Source: Costus lasius
Lineage: Eukaryota; Streptophyta; Magnoliopsida; Zingiberales; Costaceae
Length of the DNA: 64,000 nucleotides
Reading direction: 5' to 3'
Assembly: GCA_027563935.2 (NCBI GenBank)
Contig: CM050453.2
Span: forward strand, 65,704,018 to 65,768,017
Under the pieces are notes generated by a model, which ran no database searches, had not been told where the DNA came from, and worked only from the letters and a program-made list of their open reading frames with translations. Positions 46,290 through 59,183 of the stretch are shown here, one piece after another. How positions within the stretch are numbered: the first letter of the stretch is position 1; each line of letters begins with the position of its first letter. The position numbers were made by a program, and so were the translations under genes.

Positions 46290-48480
46290 TTAATCAGTTC
46301 CTATGTCTCTAGTATGACTTATTTAGCTTCCGCTGCGCCAGAGGCTACGTCAGTGGGTTTTTCCAGATTGCTATCTGTGTTTATTTTAACTAGTTTGAAT
46401 CATCATCTTTATCCATGATCTCCAAGATCAGATGATATTGCTGCAGTACATACTTGAGTGCTAAGTTCCTTTACACATGCTTACGGCCCTAGTAAGAACT
46501 ATACTGGACCATCAAGCACCAGGGACTAAATCAAGTTCAAATGAATGAAGCTGCTTCCTTTGCTACCACAAGAAGCTGCAATGTACTCAGCCTTAATTGT
46601 AGAATTTGCCACTATGGTTTGCATAAAGCTCTTTCAGCCTACAACACCACATCAAGGCAAAACACAAATCCTGGCTGTGAACGATAGTCATTAGACTGGA
46701 ACGAAGTATCAGTGTACCCCTGTACACAAAGTTCTTCCTGTCTATCATAGACTAAAATTCAATCCTTTATACTTCCCAAGTACGAAGGGTTGCTTTCACA
46801 GCTATCCAGTGTCAAACACTAGGATCTCATTGAAACTTTTTGGACATGCTCCAAGCACTTGCCACAAATGGTCTTGTGTACCATACACAAAACATGATCT
46901 ATCCTGTACCCAATGTAACAGGATTTTAGACCCATGTTATTACTCTCCAGCTGTGTCAAAAGACATAGCATCCTCGTGAGAGTTAGACCATATTTTTCTG
47001 GAAGGTATCAATATTTGGAATCATCCAATATAAACCTCTCCAGAAACTCTTGGATGAACATAGATTGACTAAAGGGCAATGACTTTCTTAGATCTCCGTC
47101 TATAGATCCTCATGCCTAGGATGTAGGCATCATTCCCTAGATCATTCTTCTCGAAATACATCTCAAGCCTTTTCTTCACCATGTGAGGAGCTGAGATGTC
47201 ATTCCATGTGAGGAGAATATCATCAATCATCTAGAATAAGAAACATTGTGATGCTCCCACTGATCTTCTTGTAAACACAGGATACTTGTATAATACCATA
47301 CATATCTTTATGGCGATTGTATGAAAACATTTTGGCTATTTCCATCTAGACATCCTCTTCCAGACGTCCATTAAGAAAAGCAATTTTCATAACAACACGC
47401 TATAACAGAACATGTAATTATAACAAGTAGATACCTAATGGACTCAAACAAAGCTATCGGTGAAAAATTTCATCACTATCCACCCAGTGGACTTATCTGA
47501 AATTTCATTCACTAGCTTGTCATTATAGGTAACAATGTTACTTTCCATGTCTATCTTCTAAGAAGATCCATATATAGCCTCTGGGTGTTACCCCTTTGGC
47601 GGCTCAATCAAGTCCCACACTTGATTAGCAGACATGTAGTCCATTACGGTTCTTATGGCGTTTAGCCATTTCTTGGAATCTAGTCCACTGACCGCTTCCA
47701 TTTCCTCATAAGTCTTTAGGTTCATCCTTGAAAAATTCGTCATGCCTAGCATATCGAATCGATCCAGACTTATGTGGTTCCTGTGTTACTTGAACCTCAG
47801 GTTGACCTTCAACCTGCATGTGTGATTCTACTCTCCATTTGTGTCTAACTGTATTGTGGTTGATTTTTGGACCTTGTCCTAATCAAATCTACTCCCACTA
47901 GCTTCTTTCAAAAGGACATCTCCTCAAGAAGGACAGCAGTTTGAGCAACAGATATTTTTGTTCTCATCGGGATAGAAGTAGCACTCTTAGTGCCCCACAA
48001 ACACACACTATGGAGTGTCAGAACAGTTGCTTGCATGGCCTCTAAAGGAAGTAAATTTGCATGACTATTCAAAGGTGGAACCACATCCAATGTGTTCCCT
48101 TTTCTTTCTTTGAATTTCACCACACAGTTGTGGTGTTCCAAGTAAGCTGTGAGACAACCCCACACTCCTCAAGATAGTCATCAAATTCTTCACTTCCTAC
48201 TTTGATCCAATCAAAGGGTTTTAATAGATTCTCCAATTCGATTCTATACTTCATTTCTTAACTTCTTGGATTTCTCCAAAGTTACGTGTTGGATATGACA
48301 TATCCCAACTTAATGAAGTATACCACTTAGTGCTTGTCTCCATGGGTCTACACACATTGCTGTGCACTAGATCCAACAAGCATCTAACCTCTCTCTCCTT
48401 CCTAAATGAAGGTAGCATCTGCCATCTTGTCCATTAGACAAGGCTCACATATATCATAACCCTGAAAGGATAATGATCCC
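46290..48480 (-). pseudogene. decayed copia pol, inner element
   Basis: Collinear with the intact pol at 32,338-35,040 at the DNA level: the RNase H end at 46,325-46,375 (CTGCGCCAGAGGCT), the RT start at 47,630-47,700 (ATGGCGTTTAGCCAT, TCCACTGACCGCTTCCA) and the integrase zinc-binding part near 48,430-48,480. Stops and frameshifts are everywhere. At the RT active site the minus strand reads TTC TAG ATG ATT GAT GAT, so a stop (47,231-47,233) precedes the two aspartates and the first two residues of the motif are changed. The same lesion occurs in the outer copy. Confidence 0.85.
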
Positions 48481-48676
48481 AATAGTCCATGGACTTTTGG
48501 ATGTGACTTATGTCTTATGGTCCAAGAGACAATGCAAAGAGATGGTATTGAATGAATCATTGGACTTGATCTATTCTGTGTTACATACAGAACTACAAGC
48601 TATGATCAATTGTACCACTACTATAGAACATTCCAGATTTAAGGAAATACCAATTTATTTCAAACTGAAAATCCAT

Positions 48677-49438
48677 TCAAAATAATGGACATAATGTTCT
48701 AATACAAAAGCTAGTACATAATAGCAAAGTTCTAGTTGAAGTCTTTGAAGGTAGTGAGATGACATCAACAGCAGCATCCAATGCTCCGTCCCTGACTCGA
48801 AAGTCGATCCCACCAAGCCTTATTGTCCTACTTCTTTTGAGCCCCTGCATATGAAAAACATATGTAAGCTCCTCATGCGGTACCCAGTACCCATGAATAA
48901 GAAGTAGACATAAAGACCTCAGTAACACAATACCTGAAGCAGATGGATAACATCCCTTCTTTTGTGCCATGCTCTTCCTGGGCCTTAATCCATCCTGAAA
49001 TTTCCATGCATTCCCAGTCTTCCGAAGTTTTAGCTTCGAAGATACGGAACCATAGTCATTCTTGGATTCAAGCAAACACCCAGAAGATCCAACAACACTC
49101 TCTTGATTACTATTTGAAGTGCCCGGTGTGAAGAGACGTTGAAGATGTATGATCATATCATAAATCCCCATCTCATCACACTCAACCTGGACCTCAGGGG
49201 TCAAGCACCTCAAAATAAGAGCAGTGTAATGTTCACTATCCACACAATGTTCAAGATAGACATTCCACTCCCATTCTGTACAAAAATATATACAGGGCTG
49301 GGTTGGAGGTCTTTCAAGAAGATAGACCATATTCTCATGTTCTAGAAGTTTGGACAAAAGTCTGAACCATCTTGTCCAATTTGTTCCATCCAGTTTATTT
49401 TTAAGAAGTTTCAATCTAGGTTCAGGAGATGGAATCAT
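48677..49438 (-). pseudogene. decayed gag-protease region, inner element
   Basis: 253 codons starting MIPSPEPRLKLLKNKLDGTN, with WTRWFRLLSKLLEHENMVYL and EWEWNVYLEHC, a recognisable copia Gag capsid-like domain. The segment that should carry the CCHC zinc knuckle is shortened and has no C-x2-C. In the protease phrase, read in the frame giving WVLGTA, the catalytic Asp codon is GGT (48,882-48,884) and is followed by an in-frame TGA (48,873-48,875). The Gag N-terminal frame remains open, possibly by chance or through selection on Gag; the rest is non-functional. Confidence 0.8.
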
Positions 49439-50920
49439 CTACAATAAGCAAACAAGCAAAATAAGTACTATGATAAAGCATTTAACAAGGACTTTAAATT
49501 AAATGCTATACTCCCACTATTTCCGTAACAAGTTGATAACTCCCAAAACTCAACTTGGAAATATGTGAGTAGGATCCTAATTTCACACGAGGTCTCCGCG
49601 ACTCACGAGGGTGAGTTGAGATGCACAGAGAGTCCCATGCTTCCTTAGGTAGGCATTCCAGCCAATTGTGCTGCGCACAATTCCTCTTAGTTAAGACAGA
49701 CTAGGCGCCCTGTGTCCAGCGAGGGCTGGATACAACACAGAACCCTATCCTCTCAACAGCTGCCTCTAGTGATTCATCATGTCAGTGACATATGAAAAAC
49801 TAGTCAAGTCTGGTCCTAACCGTTATGCCCAGGGCCAACGAATTTCCTTGCGAAGGCACGCCCAGGTTAAAACTGGACTGGGGAAATCATTGTCACCACA
49901 CACCTCCTAAAGATAAGTGGGTGTGTCCCACGAGGGTGGGAAACAGTTCACAACACCACCGATCGATAGTTTGATGAGGGCTACGCGTTAGAAGGCTATT
50001 GACTTGATATTTCAATGAGAGTTTTTGCATGTTGATTTTATTCTTTTCTAGCATGCAGTTTTCCTATGGTTATGGCAGCAAAGGAAAAACATCGCAGGCA
50101 TGCTATGGACAAAATAATAAACCATCACAGGCATGCTATTTTGGTCGATATGGTCATAGCCCTTTTCATACATGTAACTTGTCACGAGCCATGTGACATG
50201 TTATCATGCATCCAAGGGTTGCGAGTCCCTTATGCAGATCAGCCCATGCCAAAAGCCGAAAGCATGTGTCCTTCCTTCAGCCGCAAGTCCATCACCATGC
50301 TTCCAAAGCTGGCGCCACTTCTGACTTCGATTGAAGAAGACTCCTCGTTGTCAAGATGAAGCCTTAACCTATCTTTTAATTCTACATCTATTCTAAAGAA
50401 GATGGAAAAACTTTACATCAAGATAGGAAGATAACCACACGCAGGTGGAAAGTGATTTTACAAGCATTCATCACAAGTGGAAACATGCTTCCACATCACA
50501 ACACAGGAGGGCACTCGCTATGACCATATCAACCCAAACAAGTGGCGCATGTTAAATTTGAAAATCCGAGAAGATCAAATTTTAGTCCCTTATGCGCCAA
50601 CTCCATCTAAACACTTTCTTAACCAATTTTGTGCTAAAATTTAGATCAAGTTTTAGGATGATTTCATAGACCCTATCGGCTGGCAGTTTTGTCAGATCAA
50701 GAGACCCGGCCAGTCCGAAGACACAATGCCCGTCCTACTTGACAAAACCACGTGCGCCTTTGGTCTTAAATCAACCATAAGCAAGATCCAAGTTTCGGCC
50801 ACAAAGTTGAGAAGAGAGGTTTGGATGAAAACGCTTTCTACGTGAAACGCGCATGGATAGAAAGAAAAATTTTCCAAAAATTTTTCACACAAGCAAACGT
50901 ACACCTTGTGTTTCTCGCAA
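49439..50920 (-). other. leader of inner element with three GAGG-loop hairpins
   Basis: Non-coding leader. Hairpins: 49,926-49,941 (TCCCAC-GAGG-GTGGGA), 49,715-49,730 (TCCAGC-GAGG-GCTGGA) and 49,601-49,616 (ACTCAC-GAGG-GTGAGT). All have 6-bp perfect stems and the same loop (CCUC in the transcript). GGTCTCCGCG precedes the last and GATGCACAGAGAGT follows it, as in the young copia leader. The block CGCGTTAGAAGGCT (49,984-49,997) corresponds to CGCGTCAGAAGGCT at 36,788. Confidence 0.75.
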
Positions 50921-50935
50921 GTAGCTCTGATACCA
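50921..50935 (-). promoter_or_regulatory. primer binding site, inner element
   Basis: Minus strand TGGTATCAGAGCTAC, one base from the 5' LTR; complementary to initiator tRNA-Met. Confidence 0.92.
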
Positions 50936-50936
50936 C

Positions 50937-53322
50937 TGTTAGGGAATGTCGGGTGTAATTTAAAATTTTTGCAGTCCCAGGACGCAGCGGAAGAAGCATT
51001 ACACCCGAAACACATTCCAGTCCCAAGGATCCATGCGAGGGAGAGAACACAAGGATGTGTTAGGGTTAGTACCTTTATTGCTTGTTAGGATGAAGGTGCC
51101 AAGTTGAAGACGCCCAAGTGTTCGTCCTCTACAAGTATCCACGCGTCGACTCCTTGATCATTGCTCCCTTCCACGCTTGGTGCTAGCCTCGGGAAGAGAA
51201 TCAAGCCTTATCACTCTCTTCAAAACTTGCGCCACCTCCAAGGTAGAAGCGCCAAGAAGAGATGAGGAGGAAGATGATGCGCCAAGTACTTCCTTCTTCT
51301 TCTTTGCTTGCGCCACCTCCAAGGTGCGCCTATGGCCAAGGGACGATGAGGGCTTGTGGCAAGAAGACGCCACCAAGCTCAAAGAATCCTTGCGCCAAGA
51401 AGATGAGAAGAAGAACAAGAAGAACTTGCTTGCGCCTTTGATGGAAGAAGGAGAGCTCCAAGCCCTCAAGTTGTCGCCACCTTAAACTTCTAATTCTCTC
51501 CAAGAGATGTCGCCACCAAGCCCTTCTCCAAGTTGCGCCAAGAGGAGAAGAAAGGAGAAGAAGGCTTGCGGCTACAAAGAGGAGGAAGGTTGCGCCACCT
51601 TGATGTTGTCGCCCTTTGCCCTAGCTCACACCTCTCTATGTTTGTTCACACCTCCAAGGAATCGAACCAACAACAACAAGAGAGGGCGGCAAGGGTCCTA
51701 TTAATAGGACAAGGGGCGGCTAGGGCAATGGCTAGGATCATGCCAAGTGGGCGGCTAGGATGAGAGGGGTTTGTGGTAAGGAAAGTCTCCAAGACTTTGC
51801 CATAAACCTTATTCAACCTATCCTTATTTGCCCAATAGCCATATTAGCCCAAGACATGCCTTAGAGGCATTCTTTCCATCCAAGGAGAAGGACTAGGCGC
51901 AACAAGCATGAAGAATTCGGCCAAGCAAATAGTTTGGGGTGAATTGGGGTTTGGAGATAAGGAAAGTCTCCAAGACTTTTCCATAAATCTTATCCCACTT
52001 GATATATGCGCCTATGCTCTTTCCAAAAGAGCCATCAAGCCATATCAGCCCCAATACTTACCATAGAGGCAAGATACCATCAAGGGATCAAAGGGGGAGG
52101 CGCCTAATGCTTCCTTATGAAGCAACATGCGCCCACTTCACCCCATTATGCCCTTGGCGCCAATGGGGTGAAATTCTTCCCCATTATACCCTTATTTGCT
52201 TATACCTCTTCTTCATAACTAGTTATTGGGCCTCATTGGATAATGGGCTAGCCCAAACTTCATGGCATGAGTTGATTAAGCCATTGGATCCAATCCAATG
52301 CAACCCTAATCCAAATGTGACCAATCTAGGTCAATTTCGGGTCAACCTGCCAAAAATGAAGTTTGGCTCCAATAACTTTCTTCCAACTCATCAGGCCCAT
52401 TGGCGCTGATGAAATCTTCCAAATGGATCCAAGTTATCCAATAACTTGATCCAAAGGCTTTTGATTAAAGCAACGTCAAGAGTCTATTGCGTGTGACCCC
52501 GTAGGATCCATATGACGATGGCAATGATGTAAACATCATAAGTAGTGAGGGGTATCTAGCAACACATCACTACTACCCATGTCATAGGACTTAAGTCATT
52601 ATGGCAACAACTCCTAACGAGCAACGAGGATTCCCATTGCATTATAGATCCCTTTGCCTAAACTGATATCCTGCCATTGGAATAGTCTCAAGTTTATTAT
52701 CCAATGCATTGGTCATGACTTAACTAGTGTGGCCACACATTCCTGTCATGCACCAATAAGGTGGGGCGCCCCGAGGTGGATATCATGCTTCCAATATGGA
52801 AGGGGCAAATCCTACTATTAGTCATCCATGCCTCTACATGATTTATGACATGCCCAATGACAGTCGTTTTGATCTCCCAATTACGGAGAGACGTAAGACT
52901 GTATTAAAGCATACCCATCATCAAATCTAGACATGAATACCTCAAGTCTAAGGATCAATGCAAACCTCTTGCATGTGAGATTGACTTGTTGACTAGACAA
53001 ATCAATCCTCACGATGGATCACTCCAGTGCATCCAATGCACCTGTATGTCTGCGTTACTGTGCCCCGCACCTAACCAGCCCATACACCAGTCTCACATGT
53101 ACCAAAGCTGTCCCATATCTGCTAAGGTACCTTGACTGGGGATAGCTTGTGAGAATGGATCCAATCCAAACTCCTGGGACATTATATATGCAACTCAATA
53201 CATCTACGCAGGTAGAGAAGTCTGCATAATAACGACCATGCCTTTAATAATTCTATCAAAGTACTTTCATAACAATGCCTGACCATGTCCATACATTGGT
53301 CTGCAGGGCATATACACCAACA
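50937..53322 (-). repeat. inner element, 5' LTR (2,386 bp)
   Basis: Starts TGTTAGGGAATGTC and ends GCATATACACCAACA. Same length as the other LTR, with about 12 substitutions by eye. Confidence 0.95.
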
Positions 53323-53327
53323 TAATG

Positions 53328-54411
53328 AGCTAGCCCAAACTTCATGGCATGGGTTGATTAAGCCATTGGATCCAATCCAATGCAACCCTAATCCAAATGT
53401 GACCAATCTAGGTCAATTTCGGGTCAACCTGCCAAAATTGAAGTTTGGCTCCAATAACTTTCTTCCGACTCATCAGGCCCATTGGCGCTGATGAAACCTT
53501 CCAAATGGATCCAAGTTATCCAATAACTTGATCCTAAGGCTTCTGATTAAAGCAACGTCAAGAGTCTATTGCGTGTGACCCCGTAGGATCCTAATGACGA
53601 TGGCAACGATGTAAACATCATAAGTAGTGAGGGGTATCTAGCAACACATCACTACTACCCATGTCATAGGACTTAAGTCATTATGGCAACAACTCCTAAC
53701 AAGCAACAAGGATTCCCATGCATTATAGATCCCTTTGCCTAAACTGATATCCTGCCATTGGATTAGTCTCAAGTTTATTAATCCAATGCATTGGTCATGA
53801 CTCAACTAGTGTGGTCACACATTCCTGTCATGCACTAATAAGGTGGGGCGCCCCCGAGTGGATATCATGCTTCCAATAAGGAAGGGGCAAATCCTACTAT
53901 TGGTCATCCATATCTCTACACGACTTATGACATGCCCAATGACAGTCGTTTTGGTCTCCCAATTACGGAGAGACTTAAGACTGTATCAAAGCATACCCAT
54001 CATCAAATCTAGACATGAATACCTCAAGTTTAAGGATCAATGCAAACCTCTTACATGTGAGATTGACTTGTTGACTAGACAAGTCAATCCTCACGGTGGA
54101 TCACTCCAGTGCATCCAATGCACCTGTATGTCTGCGTTACTATGCCCTGCACCTAACCAGCCCATACACCAGTCTCACATGTACCAAAGCTGTCCCATAT
54201 CTGCTAAGGTACCTTGACTGGGGATAGCTTATGAGAATGGATCCAACCAAACTCCTGGGACATTATTTATGCAACTCAATACATCAACGCAGGTAGAGAA
54301 GTCTGCATAATAACGACCATGCCTCTATAAAGAATAACAATTCCATCAAAGTACATTCAAACAATGCCCGATCATGTCCAAACATTGGTCTGCAGGGCAT
54401 AAACACCAACA
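53328..54411 (-). repeat. outer element, 3' LTR, second part
   Basis: Resumes the outer LTR with AGCTAGCCCAAACTTC after the duplicated TAATG and ends GGGCATAAACACCAACA. It matches 60,332-61,419. Confidence 0.92.
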
Positions 54412-54429
54412 ATCTCCCACTTGCACTAA
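54412..54429 (-). promoter_or_regulatory. polypurine tract, outer element
   Basis: Minus strand TTAGTGCAAGTGGGAGAT next to the 3' LTR, identical to the inner element. Confidence 0.85.
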
Positions 54430-54439
54430 GACCAAGGGC

Positions 54440-56720
54440 AACTGATGTTTAGTCAGTTCCAATGTCTCTAGTATGACCCATTTAGCTTCCACTGCGCCAG
54501 AGGCTATGTCAGTGGGTTTTTCCAGATTGCTATTTGTGTTTATTTTTAACAAATTTGATCATCATCCTTATCCATGATCTCTAAGATCAGATGATATGCT
54601 GCAGTACATACTTGAGCACTAAGTTCCTTCACTTATGCTATGGCCCCAGTAAGAACTATACTGGACCATCAAGCACCAGGAACTAAATCAAGTTCAAGTG
54701 AATGAAGCTACTTCCTTGGCTGCCACAAGAAGCTGCAATGCACTCAGCCTTAATTGTAGAATTTTGCCACTGTGGTTTGTCTAATGCTCTTCCAGCACAC
54801 AACACCTCAACAAGGCAAAGCGCAAATCCTGGCTGTGATCAATAGTCATTAGACTGGAACGAAGTGTCAGTGTACCCCTGTACACAAAGTTCTTCCTGTC
54901 TATCACAGACTAAAATTCAATCCTTTATACTTCCCAAGTACGAAGGATTGCTTTCACAGTTATCCAGTGTCTGAACACTAGGATCTGATTGAAACTTGCT
55001 GGCCATGCTCCAAGTACTTGCCACAAATGGTCTTGTGTACTATACAAAACATGATCTATCCTATACCCAATGTAACAGGATTTTAGACCCATGTTACTAC
55101 TCTCTAGCTGTGTCATAGGACATAGCATCCTTGTGAGAGTTAGACCATATCTCTCTGGAAGGTATCAATATTTGGAATCATCCAATATAAACCTCTCCAG
55201 AAACTCTTGGATGAACGTAGATTGACTAAAGGGCAATGACTTTCTTGGATCTCTATCTATAGATCCTCATGCCTAGGATGTAGGCATCATTTCCTAGATC
55301 ATTCTTCTCGAAACACATCTCAAGCCTTTTCTTCACCATGTGAAGAGCTGAGATGTCATTCAATGTGAGGAGAATATCATCAATCATCTAGAACAAGAAA
55401 TACTATTAAGGTGCTCTCACTGATCTTCTTGTAAACACAGGCTCTTTTCAACATGCTTGTATAAGACCATGCATATCCTTATGGCCTCTGTATGAAAACC
55501 TTTCAGCTATTTCCATATGGACATACGCTTGCAGACATCCATTAGGAAAAGCAATTTTCAACATGCCATAATAGAGATTGCAACAAGCAAATACCTAATG
55601 GACTCAAACAAAGCTTCTGGTGAAAAATTTCATCACTATCCACCCAGTAGATTTGCCTGAAATTTCTGTTCACTAGCTTGCCTTTACGGTAAAAATGTTA
55701 CCTTCCATGTCCATCTTCCTAGAAGATTCATTTACAGCCTGTGGGTATAACCCCTTTGTCGGCTCATCCAAGTCCCAGACTTGATTAGCAGACATGGAGT
55801 CCATTATGGTTCTCATGGCTTTTAGCCATTTCTTGGAATCTGATCCACCTACCGCTTCCATTTCACCATAAGTCTTAGGTTTATCCGAGATGAAAAATTC
55901 GTCGTGCCTAGCATTTCGAATCCATCCAGACTTATATGGTTCCTGTGTTACTTGAACTACAGGTTGACTTTCAACCTGTATGTGAGATTCTACTCTCCAT
56001 TTGTGTCTAATTGTATTGTGGTTGATTCTGGACCTTGTCCAAATGAAATCTACTCCCACTAGCTTCTTTCAAAAGAAATATCTTCTCAAGAGAGACAGTA
56101 GTTTGAGCAACAAATAGTTTGTTCTCTTCGGGATAGAATAAGAACTCTACAGTGCTCTACAAACACATACTTTTGAATCACTGCACATTACATTCCTAAA
56201 TCCTTTGAAGAAATGGGATATTTGCAGTTTCCAACTCAAAAGCTATCTCAGACACACTTTCCAATGGAGTGACAGTACATCTGTTTACATGGCGTCAAAG
56301 TAGTAAATTTGCATGACTATTCAAAGATGGAACCACATCCAATGTGTTCCTCTTTCTTTCTTTGAAATTCACCACACAGTGGTGTTCCAAGTAAGCTGTG
56401 AGATAATCCCCGCACTCCTTAGGATAGTCATCAAATTTTCCACTAATCACCTTGATCCAATCAAAGTGCTTTAATAGATCCTCCAATTTGATTATGTACT
56501 TCATTTTGAACTTCTTGGATTTCTCCAAAGTACTTGGGTTGGATAAAGCATATCCACACCTAATGAAGTATACAACACCTCTTAGTGCTTGTTTACATGG
56601 GTCCACACACATTGCTATGTAATAGATCCAACAAGCCACTAACCCTTCCACCCTTTATGGTGAAGGCAGCATCTGTCACATTGTTCCTTTGAACTAGGCT
56701 CACATGTATCATAATCCTGA
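54440..56720 (-). pseudogene. decayed copia pol, outer element
   Basis: Collinear with the inner pol remnant (RNase H end near 54,490, RT start near 55,800-55,870, integrase zinc-binding part near 56,700). At the RT active site the minus strand again reads TTC TAG ATG ATT GAT GAT; the stop is at 55,388-55,390. The open frame 55,673-56,059 covers the linker into RT (QVWDLDEPTKG). Other frames are broken. Sharing this stop with the inner copy points to inheritance from a common defective ancestor. Confidence 0.85.
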
Positions 56721-56993
56721 AAGGATAATGATCCCAATAGTCCATGGACCTTTGGATGTGACCATTGTTCTATGGTTCAAGAGACAAGGCTATAAGAGGG
56801 TGTTTATTGAATCATTGGATCTGATCTTGTGTTACATATAGAACCACAAACTATTATCAACTGTATCACTTCAATAGAACATCTCAGATTTAAAGAAAAT
56901 ATCATTTATTATTTTAAACCGAAATCCTTTCCAAAAGGAATGATGTTCTAATACATAAGCTGATACATAATAGCAAAGTTCTAGATAAAGTCT

Positions 56994-57683
56994 TCAAGGC
57001 AGTGAGATGATATCAACAGCAGCATCCAATGCTCCGTCCCTGACCTGAGAGTCGATCCCACCAAGCCTAATCGTCCTACTTCTTCTGAGCTCCTGCACAT
57101 GTAAAACATATGTGAGCCTCACATGCGGTACCCAGTACCCATGAATAAGAAGTAGACATAAAGACCTCGGTAACACAATACCTGAAGCGGATGGATTACA
57201 TCCCTTCTTCTTTGCCATGCTCTTCTTGGCCATTAATCCTCTTCGAAATACCCATGCATTCCCAGTCTTCTGAAGTATTAGCTTCGAAGATACAGAACCA
57301 TGATCATTCTCAGATTTAGGCATACACTCTGAAGATCCAACAGAACTCTCCTGATCTTTGTCTATAGAGCATGGTGTGAAGAGACCTTTGAGATGTATGA
57401 TAAGATCATAAATCCCCATCTCATCACACTCAACTTTGACCTCTAGGGTCATGCACTCTAAGACAAGAGTAGTGTACTGTTCATTATCTTCACAATGTTC
57501 AAGATAGACATTCCACTCCCACTCAGTAGTGAAATACACACTGGGCTGGGATGGAGGTCTTTCAAGAAGATGCACCTTATTCTCTTGTTCCAGTATCTTG
57601 GACAAAATCTTGAACCAATTTGTCCAATTTGTCCCATCCAATTTATTTTTATAAAGTTTCAATCTTAGATCAGGAGATGCCAT
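56994..57683 (-). pseudogene. decayed gag-protease region, outer element
   Basis: 229 codons starting MASPDLRLKLYKNKLDGTNW, with ILSKILEQENKVHLLERPPS and EWEWNVYLEHCEDNEQYTTL, clearly homologous to the inner Gag. No CCHC knuckle is present. The protease phrase in the appropriate frame is WVLGTAC, with GGT at 57,130-57,132 where the catalytic Asp codon should be, as in the inner copy. Unlike the inner copy it keeps TGT after the Ala codon instead of TGA. The Gag N-terminal domain is the only sizeable open frame in the element. Confidence 0.8.
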
Positions 57684-59167
57684 CTACAATAAGCAAATAA
57701 GTAAAATAAGTACTATGATAAAGCATTTAACAAGGACTTTAAATTTAAATGCTATGCTCCCACTACTTCCAAAACAAGTTGAGAACTCTCAAACTCAATA
57801 TGGAAATAAGTGAGTAGGATCCTAATTTCACATGAGGTCTCCGTGACTCACGAGGGTGAGTTAGGATGCACAGAGAGTCTCATGCTTCCTTAGGTAGGTA
57901 TGCCAGCCAATTATGCCATGCACAATTCCTCTTAGTTAAGACAGACTAGGCGCCCTGTGTCCAGCGAGGGCTGGATACAACACAGAACCCTATCCTCTCA
58001 ACAGCTGCCTCTAGTAATTCATCATGTCAGTGACATATGAAAAACTAGTCAAGTCTGGTCCTAACCGTTATGCCCAGGGCCAACAAATTTCCTTGCGAAG
58101 GCACGCCCAGGTTAAAACTGGACTGGGGAAATCATTGTCACCACACACCTCCTAAAGATAAGTGGGTGTGTCCCACGAGGGTGGGAAACAGTTCACAACA
58201 CCACTGATCGATAGTTTGATGAGGGCTACGCGTTAGAAGGCTATCGACTTGATATTGTATTGAGAGTTTTTGCATGTTTATTTCATTCTTTTCTAGCATG
58301 CAGTTTTCCTATGGTTATGGCAGCAAAAGGAAAAACATCATAGGCATGCTGGACAGAATAATAAACCATCACAGGCATGCTAGTTTGGTCGATATGGTCA
58401 TAGCCCTTTTCATACACATAACTTGTCATGAGCCATGTGACATGTTATCGTGCATCCATGGGTTGCGAGTCCCTAAAGCAGATCAGCCCATGCCAGAAGC
58501 CGAAAGCATGTGTCCTTCCTTCAGCCGCAAGTCCATCACCACGCTTCCAAAGCTGGGTCCACTTCTGACTCCGATTGAAGAAGACTCCTTGTTGTCAAGA
58601 TGAAGCCTTAACCTATCTTATAATTCTACATCTATTATAAACAAGATGAAAAATCTTTACATCAAGATAGGGAGAGAACCACACGCAGGTGGAAAGAGAT
58701 TTTACAAGCATTCATCACAAGTGGAAACATGCTTCCACATCACAACACAAGAGGGCACTCGCTATGACCACATCAACCCAATCAAGTGGCGCATGTAAAA
58801 TTTGAAAAAACTGGGAGAAATCAAATTTTAGCCCCTTATGCGCCATCATCATCCAAAGCACTCTCTTAACCAAATTTATGCTAAAATTTAGATCAAGTTC
58901 AATGATGATTTCATGGACCCTATTGGCTGGCAGTTTTGTCAGATCAAGAGACCCGGCCAATCCGAAGACACAATGCCCGTCCTACTTGACAAAACCTACG
59001 TGCGCCTTTGGTCTTAAATCAATCATGAACACAATTAAATTTCAGCCATAAAATTGAGAAGAGAAGATTGGATGAAAAATGCTTTCTAAGTGAAATGCGC
59101 ATGGATAGAAGAAAAATTTTACAAAAATTTTTCACACAAGCAAACGTACACCTTGTGTTTCTCGCAA
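57684..59167 (-). other. leader of outer element with three GAGG-loop hairpins
   Basis: Hairpins at 58,171-58,186 (TCCCAC-GAGG-GTGGGA), 57,960-57,975 (TCCAGC-GAGG-GCTGGA) and 57,846-57,861 (ACTCAC-GAGG-GTGAGT), identical in stem and loop to the inner element. The block CGCGTTAGAAGGCT is also conserved, near 58,228. Confidence 0.75.
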
Positions 59168-59182
59168 GTAGCTTTGATACCA
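59168..59182 (-). promoter_or_regulatory. primer binding site, outer element, one mismatch
   Basis: Minus strand TGGTATCAAAGCTAC, one base from the 5' LTR. One transition relative to the inner element's TGGTATCAGAGCTAC. Confidence 0.88.
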
Positions 59183-59183
59183 C

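Larger units (their letters stand above)
43867..53322 (-). mobile_element. inner nested copia element, defective but recently inserted, 9,456 bp
   Basis: LTRs 43,867-46,252 and 50,937-53,322 are both exactly 2,386 bp and by eye differ at about a dozen positions (about 0.5%). Perfect target duplications TAATG (43,862-43,866 and 53,323-53,327) fall inside the outer LTR. The undisturbed outer LTR near 60,328 shows the intact site GGATAATGAGCTAG. Internal region: PPT at 46,253, decayed pol 46,290-48,480, decayed gag-protease 48,677-49,438, leader, PBS 50,921-50,935. It clearly transposed recently although it encodes no working protein. Confidence 0.96.
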
